A stretch of 64,000 nt of DNA from Haliclona indistincta (Eukaryota; Porifera; Demospongiae; Haplosclerida; Chalinidae). The DNA lies in contig OZ024783.1 of assembly GCA_964017065.1 (NCBI GenBank), positions 13,390,040 to 13,454,039 on the forward strand, written 5' to 3'. Shown piece after piece: positions 44,401-55,393 of this stretch (its first letter is position 1; every line of letters starts with the position of its first letter). Under the pieces are notes generated by a model that was given only the letters and a program-made list of their open reading frames with translations, ran no database searches and was not told the origin of the DNA. Both the position numbers and the translations under genes were made by a program.

Positions 44401-45782
44401 GACTGGAGCGACAACTGGAATACAAGAGCAGAGGGCTTACTGCTGTGCATATGTAGAAAATTGGATTGTTCTTGAATTGTGCAGGACATAAATCAGCTCA
44501 GGCTCGCCCCCAGTATTTTATAAATGTACTAGTATACAGTACATGTACAAGCATGGCACATACTCCATTTAGCCTGACACTGAGACAAAGTCAACTATAG
44601 TTTGACCATTGATGCACTTCTTTGTCAGGTGTAACAACAATGTACGTAGGAATGGGATGATGTATCTAGTAGAAATATCTCGTATGTACAGTACATGTAG
44701 TCAATGATGGACACACTAACAGACATATACAGAACCAAATGCTCAACCACTGACTGTGTGTGGTAGTACATACTGATGTGTGAATCTGTTACTAGTACAC
44801 ATCATGTCATATGACCACTAACAATACTCACATTGTCCCAATCAGGATGACGGCAATTTACATGAGCTCCTCTATCAAGGAGCTCCTTTGCTTTGCTGAC
44901 ATTACCAATAGCACAAGCAGAAAAGAGTTCCTTATTCTGTGAGTAGAACACAACATAATGTAATCAGTATCAGACAATGATTGCTACAGTCTCCATCCTG
45001 AAAGAACTACTGATCCCATACTGAGTGATATGACCACCTCAATATAACTGGCACACAGTGCTCACACACTGACTGACACAGCGGGATAGTATCAGTTTGC
45101 CTACTCCCGTTTGGCCTACTATCGTTTTGCCTATTACGAAGCTCAGGCGTGCTGTTTTGCCTAGTCACGTGCGCAAGCCGCCTTCGGCGGCTTATATTAT
45201 CTACGCGCGCGCGTACAGAATCACTATAAAGGCTTGTTTATAGCACTGGTTGGTCAGCTGGTTCCGGTGGCGCAGCGGTTTAGTGCGGTGGCTTGTAGTG
45301 CAGATGTTCAGGGTTCGATTCCCGCTCAGTACTTATTTTTTTATTTTTTTCCCCAGAAAACTTAACTTTTTTTTAGCTAAGTCGATCGTCGGGACAGCTT
45401 GCAGATCCAGTGAAGGACGAAGGCCCTGTTTAGGACGACCATCTCGACGATCTTTAGCCAGGGCCGAAGGCCCGGTTTAGGACGACCCTCCCGACGATCC
45501 TTAGGCTTATCGAGGGCCGAAGGCCCGGTTTAGGACACCCTCCCGACTTTGCACAGTTAGGAGAAGGTTTTTAGGGTTCAGGGTTTAGTTATATAATTTT
45601 GGTAGGCGAAACAAAACGCCTGAGGCCCTTAGTAGTCAAAATGGGAATAGGCGAACTGGGAGTAGGCGAACCGGTACCAAACCCTGCAGCACCAGAACTA
45701 CATGTGTTGCTTTCTCTCTCACGACTCAATTGTTTAATTGATCACTAACCAATTTTTTCTTACGCTTGCTGAGAGAAGTCAT
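35421..45782 (-). CDS. Ankyrin-Roc-COR-Death (ROCO family) protein
   Basis: Eleven minus-strand exons: 45750-45782, 44832-44936, 43245-43340, 42691-42789, 39974-40049, 39620-39694, 39415-39468, 36089-38115, 35942-36029, 35612-35887, 35421-35494. All phases match and the sum is 3,003 bp, 1,000 residues plus stop. Exons 2-5 encode about four ankyrin repeats, one per exon (WTPLHTSSFNGYSQVVDILL, FDQTPLHYCAWSGHVAVAQM). A Ser/Pro linker follows. The large exon holds a Roc GTPase with P-loop GPSRVGKTT, switch motif DIGGQPEFHE and base-recognition motif GTHLDK, then COR. Exon 10 is a Death domain (WHGLGRQLGLTMSRLRGVEV). The order resembles DAPK1 without its kinase. In the family Roc-COR binds GTP and dimerises; Death domains bind other Death domains. 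No TIR or kinase domain is seen. Confidence 0.85.
38569..38611. repeat. Hairpin in ROCO-gene intron
   Basis: ctatagcaagctgtaatatg is followed by gttt and then the near-complement ending ttatag. It is a stem of about 18 bp with one mismatch. No function inferred. Confidence 0.6.
38872..39003. repeat. Near-perfect palindrome in ROCO-gene intron
   Basis: The left arm begins tgttaaaacgggggtgttgt and the right arm ends with its near-complement (ccccattttaaca) near 39002. The arms are about 58 bp around a short loop (cgttgattctcaa). Only two or three positions differ. Likely a foldback transposon. Confidence 0.75.
40318..40863. mobile_element. TIR element, ends ATGCCTCGGTGG
   Basis: ATGCCTCGGTGG at about 40319-40330 is matched by CCACCGAGGCAT at about 40850-40863. 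The left part continues gaggtatacagtagttcatt and tgtgtgtctgtctgtc. The interior has no transposase. It lies in the 2.6-kb intron between ROCO exons 4 and 5. Confidence 0.55.
41621..41814. mobile_element. Miniature element with perfect 20-bp terminal repeats
   Basis: GTTTTATTACTTCTTGCAAG (41621-41640) is the exact reverse complement of 41795-41814. The 194-bp element has no frame. Diverged halves lie at 49669-49745 (left half), near 53050-53160 (middle) and at 1745-1800 (right end). Confidence 0.75.
43203..43238. repeat. GT dinucleotide microsatellite
   Basis: A gtgtgt run with single interruptions lies just 3' of the donor of ROCO exon 3. Confidence 0.8.
43648..44515. mobile_element. TIR element with internal inverted repeat
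   Basis: The ends TTGGGGCAAGCCTGAGCGAG (from 43651) and, inverted, CTGGGGGCGAGCCTGAGCTG form terminal repeats of about 22 bp. Inside, about 65 bp at 43884-43950 (tacagcggtttgcaacgttc) is repeated in inverse orientation at 44285-44360. Small Arg/Lys-rich frames between 44095 and 44475 overlap the inverted arm in different frames and are probably not genes. It sits in the ROCO intron between exons 2 and 3. Confidence 0.6.
45266..45335 (+). repeat. tRNA-like Pol III promoter unit (SINE head)
   Basis: Box A TGGCGCAGCGG (45268-45278) and box B GGTTCGATTCC (45312-45322) match the Pol III internal promoter consensus exactly and lie at tRNA-like spacing. A loop with TTGTAG would give a UGU (Thr) anticodon. 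The 5' and 3' ends do not pair into an acceptor stem, so it is not scored as a tRNA gene. Confidence 0.65.
45418..45546. repeat. Tandem repeat of about 50 bp
   Basis: Two full units and one partial unit around gaaggcccggtttaggacga and cgacgatccttag. It is GC-rich compared with its surroundings. Confidence 0.7.
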
Positions 45783-46033
45783 GGTAACATGCAGCTAGAG
45801 ATGACGAGAACACAGAAGACTGAGGCCCGAAGAGCGCGGGGTGAGTTCATAGTAAAACAACGGATACGTCCGTATACATAATGGTCTGATCGCGTGATGA
45901 CTAACTACCAGACTCGCTCAGGCTCACGATTCATTGCAGTATTATACTAGAACGAGCTGAGAACGAGTACATTTTAGTTAAATGGAAAACTGAATGTTTC
46001 CAGATGTTATTGCACAATAATCGATATTATAAT

Positions 46034-47158
46034 TCAGTGTGTGTGTGAGGGTTGTAGAGCTACTTGAAAGTGCACTTGTAGTCGTGCAATGTCAGCGTCC
46101 AGGGCAGCTAGATCTCGTCTGAACTCCAGCTCACTACTGGTATAGTGGTAGTCATGGTCTGTGCTGCACTACCCTCTCTATCACTCACTCTCCTTGCTCT
46201 TGTCAGTGTTGACGGCACTGCAGTGCTGTGTTCATCACTCTCTCCATCATTGAAAGATGATTCAATGCTAGTCATGTCAAGCACTTCTTGTTCAGACAAA
46301 GACAGTTTTGGAGAATTTCTTGAATCAGTTACTTGTTTTTCTATTCTTTGTTGGTTTGAATGTAAGAGCATCGTTCGGTTATCACTACTCAGTCTTTGAT
46401 CACTCAGTTCTGTATCTTGTCCGCCATGTTGTAGAGGAACTTGCTCACTTGCTCTGTCTTCTTCGCTATCAGTTCGATTGGTGTTAGATTCCTCCATTTT
46501 GACACTCCCATCACAGGTCACAGTTGAGATGATAGTGTGGTCCTCAGAGGAGAAATCGTTCACGTCTGCTACACCATCATTCCTAGCTTGCTCTCTGGTC
46601 AGCTCTTTTGTCGGTCTACACGTCACAAGAGAAGTGATAATCATATTCAGTGACGTGTGCTGTATCACACAATGTTATTATGAGCTGGTTACAATGAAGA
46701 TCACATGACTAGCTTTACAAGTAGTTCACAATCAGTTTGATATTGTTGTAATAATAATTCTATAGTGTGATACTGTACACACCAGCTCATATAAAGTGTT
46801 TGAGCTAGGAATGTGTTATTATAACTATCTCATTCTGTAGTCAAATACTTTACAATACACTTGAGCCAGCTCACTAATATGTACATGTAAACTATATGAT
46901 AGCATCCTTGTTCCTATGTGGTCAGTCTGGGAATGAGTCTACAGCTGTATGCATGTGTGAGTTCATCTCTCACCGTTCTTCTTCCTTCTCCTGGTCTTGT
47001 TGTATGGTACCTGTGTTCACTAGTTGCTGCATCATAGACAGACAGTGCCTTGGTATGCAGCCACACCCACCAGACATGCTCCCATCCGGTACAGAGAGGG
47101 GTGTTACTTCTATCAATATCTGAGCAAGATACTGTCGAAACCCACTGAGAGAGAGAGC

Positions 47159-47201
<43 letters not shown>

Positions 47202-47315
47202 AAGCGTGCAAATACAGTGCAAAAGTGATTTTTAGTGTGTCTACGAATGGTTGATCATGTGAGGACTTACAAGATCGTCAGAAGCTGTGGAATACAAAGA
47301 AAAACCAGCCGCCAT
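46034..47315 (-). CDS. Small spliced gene, Ser/Glu-rich with C-terminal coiled coil
   Basis: Proposed minus-strand exons: 47271-47315 (MAAGFSLYSTASDDL), about 46974-47144, 46189-46615, 46034-46129. The second exon reads GFRQYLAQILIEVTPLSVPD and SMMQQLVNTGTIQQDQEKEE. The third is acidic and Ser-rich (SSEDHTIISTVTCDG, LSEQEVLDMTSIESSFNDGE). The last ends LEFRRDLAALDADIARLQVH, an alternating charged/leucine pattern typical of a coiled coil. Joins 2-3 and 3-4 close in phase, the last one only by using a weak acceptor. Join 1-2 does not close; a GA microsatellite lies exactly at that acceptor and its length may be wrong. I do not recognise the protein. Confidence 0.5.
47161..47199. repeat. GA dinucleotide microsatellite
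   Basis: An uninterrupted gagaga run of about 36 bp abuts the second exon of the coiled-coil gene (CTCTCT polypyrimidine tract on the minus strand). Confidence 0.9.
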
Positions 47316-48004
47316 CTGTCTGCTGCAACTACAAATCGTTTCCGATGACATCGGGTTAAACTTTGAGCCCCACCTTCTACATGCTGCAGCACGTACGTAC
47401 GTTGCACATGTTGGAGTCAGCTGATAGCTCGCTAGAGGTTGTAAGTTGCAGTGTGCGCTAGTATGCATGTATGCAAGCTGGTGAACTATATCATATGCAT
47501 GATCCATGACCATGGGTCGGATGATGAATCATGCTGGTACAGTGAGGGACTGGTATACATGTAATATTTCGTTGGTCTCTGGTTCCGATCCACAGGCAGA
47601 AGAAGATATTTCTCCATTAATATCTAGCTAGCTACATATCTCTAGCCAGCTCACATGCACAGTCTCTACAATGTAGCTCTAGTGATCGAGGGATGATTAG
47701 CTACTTTATCCGATCGTGTATAGATGAGTGGTCCACTACATTCAGCTGCTGCTGGCTGGCTCATGAAGCTACTATGTGAGCTGCAATCACAACCTACACT
47801 AATACTGTACTATGTGTAGTAAATAATATTTATTTTGTTGAAAAATTCAAACAGATCTTTTGTGTTCATGTAAAAATGAGAATTAGTAGTTGTGTTAGTG
47901 TTGATCAAAGTGTACAGTATGTGACTACAGGATTTAGTGGACGATGGATGAGTCTGAAAATGTTACATTGTGTTTCTCCTCCTGTATGAGAGACACACAC
48001 TCAC
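47316..48004. other. Spacer without recognised gene
   Basis: Upstream region of the minus-strand coiled-coil gene, then AT-rich sequence up to the retrotransposon remnant. No gene or clear repeat is seen. Confidence 0.4.
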
Positions 48005-49435
48005 AATGCATCATGTACTAGGGATGTTGCGTTGTTGACATTGTTGACATTCTTGTATCCATTTCTTGATATCAAGCTCATATCCTGGCCTGTAGAATCT
48101 TTGTTTCACACCTTCGGTTGTTTTCTTTATACCAAGGTGTCCTGAATTGTCATGAAGCTGCTGCAATATGGTTGTTATCACACTGGTAGGAATCACTAGC
48201 TGCGTGTGAGCACATGAGGCAGTTGAAGACTGATAGTGTCGACATAACAGTCCCTTCTGAATGAATGCTTTGCGAAGTCCTGGAGGTACACCTTGTGTTA
48301 ACGGTTTCCCATCTTCGAGTGCCTTGATAATTGGTATAAGCACCTCGTCTGCACGTTGAGCTTTGCTGAGATCTTCTGACTCAATTTCCAGCTGATGTAT
48401 TACTGCAACTGTGTCATCTGTAGGAGGCCTTCTTGAAACACTTTTTCCAATCGCTCTATATGCTCTGTAAAATCTTTGCTGAAAATGACAATGTCATCAA
48501 GGTAGATTAGACATTGGCTCCCTGTCAGCCCGGCAAGAACACATTCCATCAATCTCTAAAACGTTGCTGGTGCGTTAGTCAAACCAAACGGCATGACATT
48601 GAATTCGAAATGGCCGTTGGAATGCGGTCTTCTCTTTGTCATGCTCCTCAATCTCTACTTGCCAATATCCTGATGCGAGATCAAGAGTGGTGAAGTAAGT
48701 ACAACCAGCAAGAGAATCCAGAGTTGCGTCTATCCTTGGGAGAGGATAAGCATTGCGATGAGTTGCTGCATTTAGTTTCCTGTTATCCACACAAAACCGC
48801 CATGATCCATCTTTTTTCTTTACCAAGACGACAGGTGATGACCATGGACTGCTACTCGGTTTCACTACTCCTTGTTCATGCATCTTTGACACCTCTGTAT
48901 AAATTACTTCCTTCAGTGCTTGGGGAACTCTTCTGACTGGTTGTCGTACAGGTAGTCATTCTGTTGTGATTGAGTGTTTCACTATTTGCGTCCGACCCAC
49001 TTGTCCTCCTTTAGGTGTAAATATAGACTAGCGAATTTCTTTAGCAAGTTGGCGAGCTGTGTCTTCTCCAAGGGTGAAAAATTGCTATCATCGAGATTGA
49101 AATCTGGCGCAGGATGATCAGTCTGAGCTTGAACTCCAGGTTGCATATTATCAACTAATAAAACACTGTGCCTTGGAACTGCCTCTCCCAGCCTCATACC
49201 CGTGTAAACAGTTACTGGTGTGGGACTGATATTCATCACCTGTATTACTATTTCCTTTCCAGGGAGCGAGCACTTGACTAAGAGAACGCGCAATGCACAA
49301 ATTCTTGGGCAAAGTACTATTGCTTGGCTCCACCAATGCTTCACTGAACTGGTTTGGTTCTCCTTTCAGTTTTCCACGTATGAGCTGAACAGTGCGTCCC
49401 GGTATGTCCATCTTAGCCGATGCCACAATGGTCAC
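48005..49435 (-). mobile_element. Ty3/gypsy retrotransposon fragment (RT, integrase zinc finger)
   Basis: Reading on the minus strand, a Pro-rich linker region (49435 to about 48985) is followed by reverse transcriptase: VVLVKKKDGSWRFCVDNRKL and YFTTLDLASGYWQVEIEEHD near 48600-48890. After a frame shift comes a YLDD catalytic box near 48510. The last part (48011-48343) has the integrase HHCC finger (HLGIKKTTEGVKQRFYRP, CQQCQQR). RNase H, the integrase core, a capsid gene and long terminal repeats are not found. At least two frame changes occur. It is a decayed fragment. Confidence 0.85.
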
Positions 49436-49668
49436 ACAATGGTAGCCGATGTCATGGTTACACTATACATGTATCAATAAACAGCATCCTGGTGACAGTG
49501 TTATTTTACTGACAAACTATTGTCTGCAAGGCATTGTGTCAATAGTGTGTGCTTCTGTACTTTCTTCAGAACACAAGCAGAAGGTCCACTGCATGGACTG
49601 GAAAATTATTGTTTGAAACCATCTGCAGTTTTGATCAAGAAGTTGTGGTCATTCTACCATTGACATAC

Positions 49669-49745
49669 ATGTACAGAGATTTATTACTTCTTGCAAGGAA
49701 GACTTGAGTATAAAGCGTCACCTTGCAGTCACTGATGTTTTCATT
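49669..49745. repeat. Half copy of the 41621 miniature element
   Basis: tacatgtacagagatttattacttcttgcaagg and the following 40 bp match 41608-41690 with few changes. The match includes about 12 bp left of the perfect 41621 terminal repeat, so the true end of that element may lie further out. Only the left half is present. Confidence 0.6.
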
Positions 49746-49953
49746 GTAGCTGAGCACTAAATTTAACTATTCATTAGCGACAAGAGAGCAAACTTAATGT
49801 CATCAACGAGACACAATGACGAACCAGTTAGTTAGTGACTGACTTATGGGACTCAGGCCGTGCGTAGTCTCATGACATAAATTGCATCAAACACTTTTCC
49901 CAGCATTCTATAGAGTTCATGTTTTGACTAGCTATGTATCATTTTGTGTTCAG

Positions 49954-52900
49954 GTTGGTCAGCATCCGTTCGCCATGATGACAGCAGACCATGATCAAGC
50001 CAGGAAGGAGAGAATAGCATCCACAGCAGCAGATGTTGATGCGGAGGAGGACAGACAGAGACGCTATCGGCACTTCCTCGGGATGGCTAGGACTGAGAAC
50101 TTCTCAGAACTAAACAACTCTATCGAGCAGGTGAGACTCAGCCAGTGTTAGAGTGTAACCCTCCCCTCATCCCTCTATAATGGACACTTACTGAATCCCA
50201 AATAATTATAACCCACATAATGTATAATAAACTCCTGACCAGAGGACACCATCTTTATAATGATATGGAGACTTACTGAATCCCAAATATAACTGACCCA
50301 CATAGTATGTATAATAAACCCCTGACCAGAGGACACCCTCTCTATATAATGGACAATTTGTTGGTCTCAATGGTGTCCACCTTAGAGATGCGCCACTGTA
50401 GCTATACTCGCATAGTCTTGTGTCAATTGCACTGTGTTTAATAGTTGTACAAATTGAAACAAAGTTAAAAAGTCATTGATCCTCATGTATCTTAGTAAAG
50501 ACAAAGTTTTTGATCTGTTGCTTCATGAAACAGAGCTGTAGTTAGATCTTTAGTTACAATTGTCTTCACATAATTGGGCAAAATAAATTTTCGCTAGATT
50601 TTTTGAAGAAATACGGCACACTTATTGTAATTTACATAATATGCATGTGTATATGCTGTACTATGGTGGCATCAATAAAAAGGTAGTCAGCCGATAAGTC
50701 TTTTGTAGTAAATGTAACTATCGTTCTGGTTCATCGTTGGATACAATTGTTGGTTGCTCAGTGCTGTGTGGTAACCACACTCTCTGCTTGACAATAGATG
50801 CAGGTACTGTTGCTAGATACCATTGTAACCACATGTATACACATTGATGAGCTGTAATTGACTGTTATCATGCGTAATTAGCACTGATATGCATCATTAC
50901 TTCCAAGTATCACAGTTCGTGTGTGTGTGCGTGCATCAGTGTGCATCTGTGTGTGCGTGTGTGTGTGTTGTGAGTATGTTATTCTCTGCTATACACAGGT
51001 CAGGATCATCAAGGTAGCCAGATAGTGGTGTACGTGGGGAGGCTGTTCCCAGCTCCACAGTTTGACCTGAATAAGGTACGAAATGTCACCATCACAACTA
51101 TCACCTTAACTACTATCACCTTCACTACTATCACCTTCACTACTATCACGATTATCGCCCTGCTGCCTGCACAGGGCAGTCACTGAACTGCCCTAAAAGG
51201 CGCCATGATGCTGTTGTGCCTTCTCTTTTACTTAACTGAATGTGCTTGCGAAAGTATGCTTGATTTCATGCGACAGACATAGAATCACTATTGGGCTTCA
51301 TACAATATTGTCGTCGTTTGTATTACTTTGTAAAACGTGATTGGGAAAAGACTGACAGTGGAACCTCTCTAAGACCCGACAAAATTGTCCAGTATAGAGA
51401 GTGTGTTCGCTAAGAGGGGTTCCACTGCCTGTAATGATTCACTTTGTCAAGTTATTTCAGCGAAAGCAACAGAGTCTTTGTCATTGCGTAAACCGTTGGT
51501 TAGTCTTTGGTTTGCACTCTTTAGTACAAAGATGAGTTGGTTGTTATACATGAGCTAGCATCTTGTTTTGATAATCTCACAAGTTATCTAATTGTGGTGT
51601 TTATATTAAATTGTGGTTTTTTAAAATTCGATTTAGTATTGCTCGTTCCATAGTACAACTGTTATTATAATTGGTCTACAGGTACAAACGGAATCTAAAG
51701 TCACTGTACATAGTGCATTCAAACTTCTGGTTCAGAGTAAGCACTATATTGACTTCTTTCCTCTTCCTCTGGCTAGCATGCAAGCCACTTTTCCTTACCC
51801 TAGTCACTAGTTCATGTATTAATGAGGTTATGAATGAATCTCGTTATAATGTCTATGAATATCATTTGAATTTGAATTTTTCTATCAACTTCACTAGTTT
51901 TTCTATTAACAGTCCTGTACATTGCTCTCTTCCCCCTCCTCTCTCTCTCTCCTTCCCTCCCATCCCCCTCTCTCTCTCCTTCCCTCCCACCCTCCTCTCT
52001 CTCCCTCCCTCCCTCCCTCAGATGTCAGTGTGGTGGTTCCTAACATTCACTGCTTCAGAGATCAAGGATAAGATACAGCACTTGACCGGTGTAGAGATGC
52101 TGTACGATACTATACCTCCAGACCAAATCACTGTTCCTAAATTTGTGCTTGACTTTGACCAAAAGGTGAGAAAGAATTTTAAAACTATTGTGCACATAAA
52201 CTGGAAACTGCTGTAGATAGAGACAGTTTTTATATGTGAATTTTTGCCTGTCATTTTTGTTGCCAGGACGAACTGATACAGTACATGTATATTGTAGTCA
52301 GGTAGCACGTAGCATGACGTGTAGTATTATATATTTGTTGTAATACTTACGCATGTAGTATCATGTAGGTTGAAGTAACATGCCTGAGCCCCAATTGTTT
52401 TGTGTGAACAGTATTTGTGGCTTTTTCTATGGAATGTGTTCTAGACTGCATTGCAGCTACTTGTAACTGTAAATACTAATACATATAGACTATCCTGCTA
52501 CAGGGCTCTGAACGACTTTTTTTGAAGTTATGAATAATCCGAATTTGCTTTCCATATACATGTGGTTTGCATGTTTAGTTTACCGCTTGTCGTACAAAAA
52601 TGTATTGCTAATTTCCTCATTGATGTTGCTTTGCTAGTTGAAATCTACACGATAAAGGTTAAACACTGTTTGTGAATTGCCATATTTATTTCAGTGCAAA
52701 ATAAGTAATAATTTTATTTTGTTTTTGTCTCCTGTTTGTTTTTTAATGTCGGATTGTGTTGGATTTAGTTGTAGCAAAAAGATCAGAAGCAGCGTCAAGT
52801 AAAAATTGGAGGTTTGGCGTTGAGCATATGTTTCTGAGCAAGAATGTGTCTACAGCTCTTTTATAAAACTCACTTGTTTTGCGTTTGGTGACTGTGACCA

Positions 52901-53685
52901 AGAATTAAAGCATTTACCGAAATTTGGAGGTTTAGTACGCAATTCAGTGTGAAGCCGGAGAATAAAAGACTCTGAAATTTAAAAGAAATACAGTAGCATA
53001 ACATACTGACAATGTACGAAGGGTCAATTCTTGCAATGTGGATTAGATAGTGTAGTCATCACGTTTAGTCACTAATTTGTTAAGTCTCAGCTAGGTATTT
53101 ATTCACACAATCAAAGACTTGGTTCATCATTATCATGCTATGGCTTTATGCCTTCAGCCAATGCCTATTCTTTACCTATAATAAACTACTGTAAAACGTA
53201 TCACAATTTAACTTTGGCTTCTAAAAATTAACACGTTATTCTGTGCACAGCGCCAAAGAAAAATTATTTGAAAACCCACCCCACTTACACAAACCTGTGT
53301 ATAAATGCTGTGTGTAGACATTCATGCTCACCTAAATTTCGTGTATAGCCGTTCCTCGACTTATTAATTATAGTTTCTCTAAAATGATTATGGAGGCTGT
53401 TGCAGTGCTTGTTTTGACCTTGAGATGCTAAACAAAATTTTATGTTACAACCAAATTATAGCCTGATCATACATTTTACAGCTGCATACTATATTATGCG
53501 CCTTGTAGCCTGATCTACACACACAGCTGCATATTTATTATAATATTATGTTTGAATTACAGACATGTGTTTGCATGTGTATATGTATTATGTTAGCCTG
53601 TTTGCTCATTCTCTCATTGCAGGCAAATGGTACCAACTACTATCGTCCTATCCACAAACCCAAGAGCCAAGAGGAGGGACTATAG
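49954..53685 (+). CDS. GDAP2: GDAP2-like CRAL-TRIO gene, 3' exons (incomplete)
   Basis: Exons: 49954-50130, 50999-51075, 51682-51736, 52022-52165, 53623-53685 with stop. The first reads VGQHPFAMMTADHDQARKER and RQRRYRHFLGMARTENFSEL, like the linker after the macro domain in GDAP2. Next, QGSQIVVYVGRLFPAPQFDL, then YKRNLKSLYIVHSNFWFR, WWFLTFTASEIKDKIQHLTG and IPPDQITVPKFVLDFD, which follow the human CRAL-TRIO domain closely (NLKAVYFVHPTFRSK, PEQIDFPPFVLEYD). A tail of about 20 residues ends the protein. Missing: the N-terminal macro domain, a short exon before 50999 (phases 0 and 1 do not meet) and the exon for the middle of the CRAL-TRIO fold between 51075 and 51682. The macro part should lie left of 49954, where the gypsy fragment sits. 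It may be a decaying gene. Confidence 0.7.
51356..51427. repeat. 72-bp miniature inverted-repeat element
   Basis: CAGTGGAACCTCTCTAAGAC at the left and, inverted, CAGTGGAACCCCTCTTAGCG at the right. The CAGTGGAACC end is of Tc1/mariner type. It lies where an exon of the GDAP2-like gene is missing. Confidence 0.6.
51936..52020. repeat. Polypyrimidine CTCC tract before GDAP2-like exon
   Basis: An 85-bp run of ctcc, ctct and ccct units ends exactly at the CAG acceptor of the exon at 52022. Confidence 0.85.
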
Positions 53686-54024
53686 ATACTAGTGACTGGC
53701 GCCTTCTTAATACGAATTCAATGACCTTTGTACTATAAAAATATAGTGTCTGTGCTGTGTGCTATTAATAGTAACAGCAGGTGACTGGTGGTGTTATGTG
53801 CCTATGTGATTGTCTGTGTAAATTCTTATGGCTATTGATAAGTAAACATGTATATACAAGGGCGGGAATCACAGGTTCAGCAAGGTTATACACGTTTGCA
53901 TGACCATAGAAGGCAAGCTATAACTATAATTTGTCTAGTGCATAATATAACTTAATCGGATTCTGCATGTACCACATAATACTGTGCAAAATAATTATAC
54001 TGTCTACGTCGGAAGTTATTTTAC
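53686..54024. other. 3' flank of the GDAP2-like gene
   Basis: AT-rich sequence without recognised features up to the start of the palindrome-hairpin element. Confidence 0.4.
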
Positions 54025-55248
54025 AAGAAAATTAAAAAGATTTCTATCGAAATCAGAAGGATGTAGGGTTGTGAAATCTACCACTGGTCAACAATGTAAA
54101 CTAACAAGGAACAAGCATGGAATGGTAACACGATTGACTTGCTAACAGACCATAGATCCCTACATCAGTGGCTGCTGTAGTTGACTATAGCTAGTTCAAC
54201 TTGTTGCTGTTGACTGACACCTGACGTGCATTCAGCTTGTGACAGCTTATGTACAATGTACAGCCACTGATGTAGGGATCTATGGTCTGTTAGCAAGTCA
54301 ATCGTGTTACCATTCCATGCTTGTTCCTTGTTAGTTTACATTGTTGACCAGTGGTAGATTTCACAACCCTACATCCTTCTGATTTCGATAGAAATCTTTT
54401 TAATTTTCTTGTTTGTGTCCTTTTTTCTTTTTCAGTGAAGTGCAGTTCAATATCATGCAATTACTGTGCCAACTTTGTTTCCACCATTGGTTTGGTTTTC
54501 CTGTTGATGATGGGTTTTCTTTATTATTAACAATTTTAAACTTGTAGCTAAATATTCTTATGCTGTAGATATCAGCTCGCCTACGCATGCATGAATACAG
54601 TGCATACGAGCCCCGCCCACACTTGTTTACAGCGCGCGGTTATAATTTTCTGGCAAGGCAGAATGGTGATTCTGCGCTTGCTAGCTTACCGTTCTTCGAA
54701 GACTCCAGACAAATATGTGTTCTCCGTGATCTATACGGCATGGCGATACTCAAGCTTGTGCTTGGTCACGTGCGCTAACCACAGCTTGGTCACGTGCGTA
54801 TTGCGCAATCATTATTAATGGCGTCTAACACTTAGCTGACAATGGATCACGATCGAGAAATCGCGGAATTTATATCGCCGTTTCGCTAAAAACTAAGTTC
54901 AAAAGGCACATGCCAGGAGAATTTCACGACTGTTCGTGGGTGTTTTGGTCTCGGCACTGCTCACGTAAAGGTGCTAGGCGAGTGGAAAGAAAGAAAGAAA
55001 GAAGAAAACGAAGATGACGAAACTCGATTTTCACCGTTTCCAGGTTCGTCACTTTAGTAACAATCTTGAGCAACCTCCTTGCTACTGTAAGATGGGGCAA
55101 CGCCAGATAGCAGATTTAAGTGTCTTTGGACGTATAAAATTCATCACTAGGCGAAATATCAGCGTTTGAACGCTAATACATTGTATGTAGCCGCCATCTT
55201 GTTTTCTCGTTCAACCCTACATAGGGAGACACTACCGTGTCTCCCTAA
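54025..55248 (+). mobile_element. Palindrome-hairpin element, copy A
   Basis: The left end is a palindrome of two 150-bp arms (54025-54174 and 54261-54410) that appear identical by eye, around an 86-bp centre. Then follow about 600 bp shared in inverse orientation with 59901-61000, and about 230 bp shared with 22195-22423. The right end is the stem GGGAGACAC-TACC-GTGTCTCCC (55224-55245) with CTAA (55245-55248). In the other two copies the stem is GGGAGGCAC/GTGCCTCCC: both sides changed together. Short frames (near 54590-54818 and, in copy B, IELHFTERKK) suggest decayed coding sequence. It could be a Helitron-like or foldback element; no helicase or transposase is seen. Confidence 0.65.
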
Positions 55249-55393
55249 TACGTATAACATTGCACAACTCGGTAGAGCGCGCACCGGCTAGTATAGAAAT
55301 CTCACCTATAGACTAGACTTTAGTATTTTCCACGTGCATTCACGCTGTGTTGGGCTCGAGCAGGCTCTTGGTATTAATATTTGTTCACAAGAT

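Larger units (their letters stand above)
45090..45679. mobile_element. Composite TIR element carrying a tRNA-derived unit
   Basis: The left end (tatcagtttgcctactcccg ...) and the inverted right end (gtaccggttcgcctactccc ...) align over about 80 bp. Each end is built of two or three sub-repeats of 15-16 bp around the core GCCTACT. Between them lie a tRNA-like Pol III unit (45266-45335), a T-rich stretch and a 50-bp tandem repeat (45418-45546). It occupies ROCO intron 1. Confidence 0.65.

Noticed and set aside
44095..44475. Arg/Lys-rich frames of 63-126 residues
   Set aside because: They overlap each other in different frames and coincide with the inner inverted repeat of a transposon.
45266..45335. 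Functional tRNA-Thr gene
   Set aside because: Pol III boxes are perfect but the acceptor stem does not pair; scored as a SINE head.
45250..45480. 76-residue frame
   Set aside because: It reads through the tRNA-like unit and the tandem repeat of a transposon.
54587..54818. Two overlapping frames near 54.6 kb
   Set aside because: The same sequence lies in inverse orientation at 60.6-60.85 kb with frames not conserved; part of a repeat.
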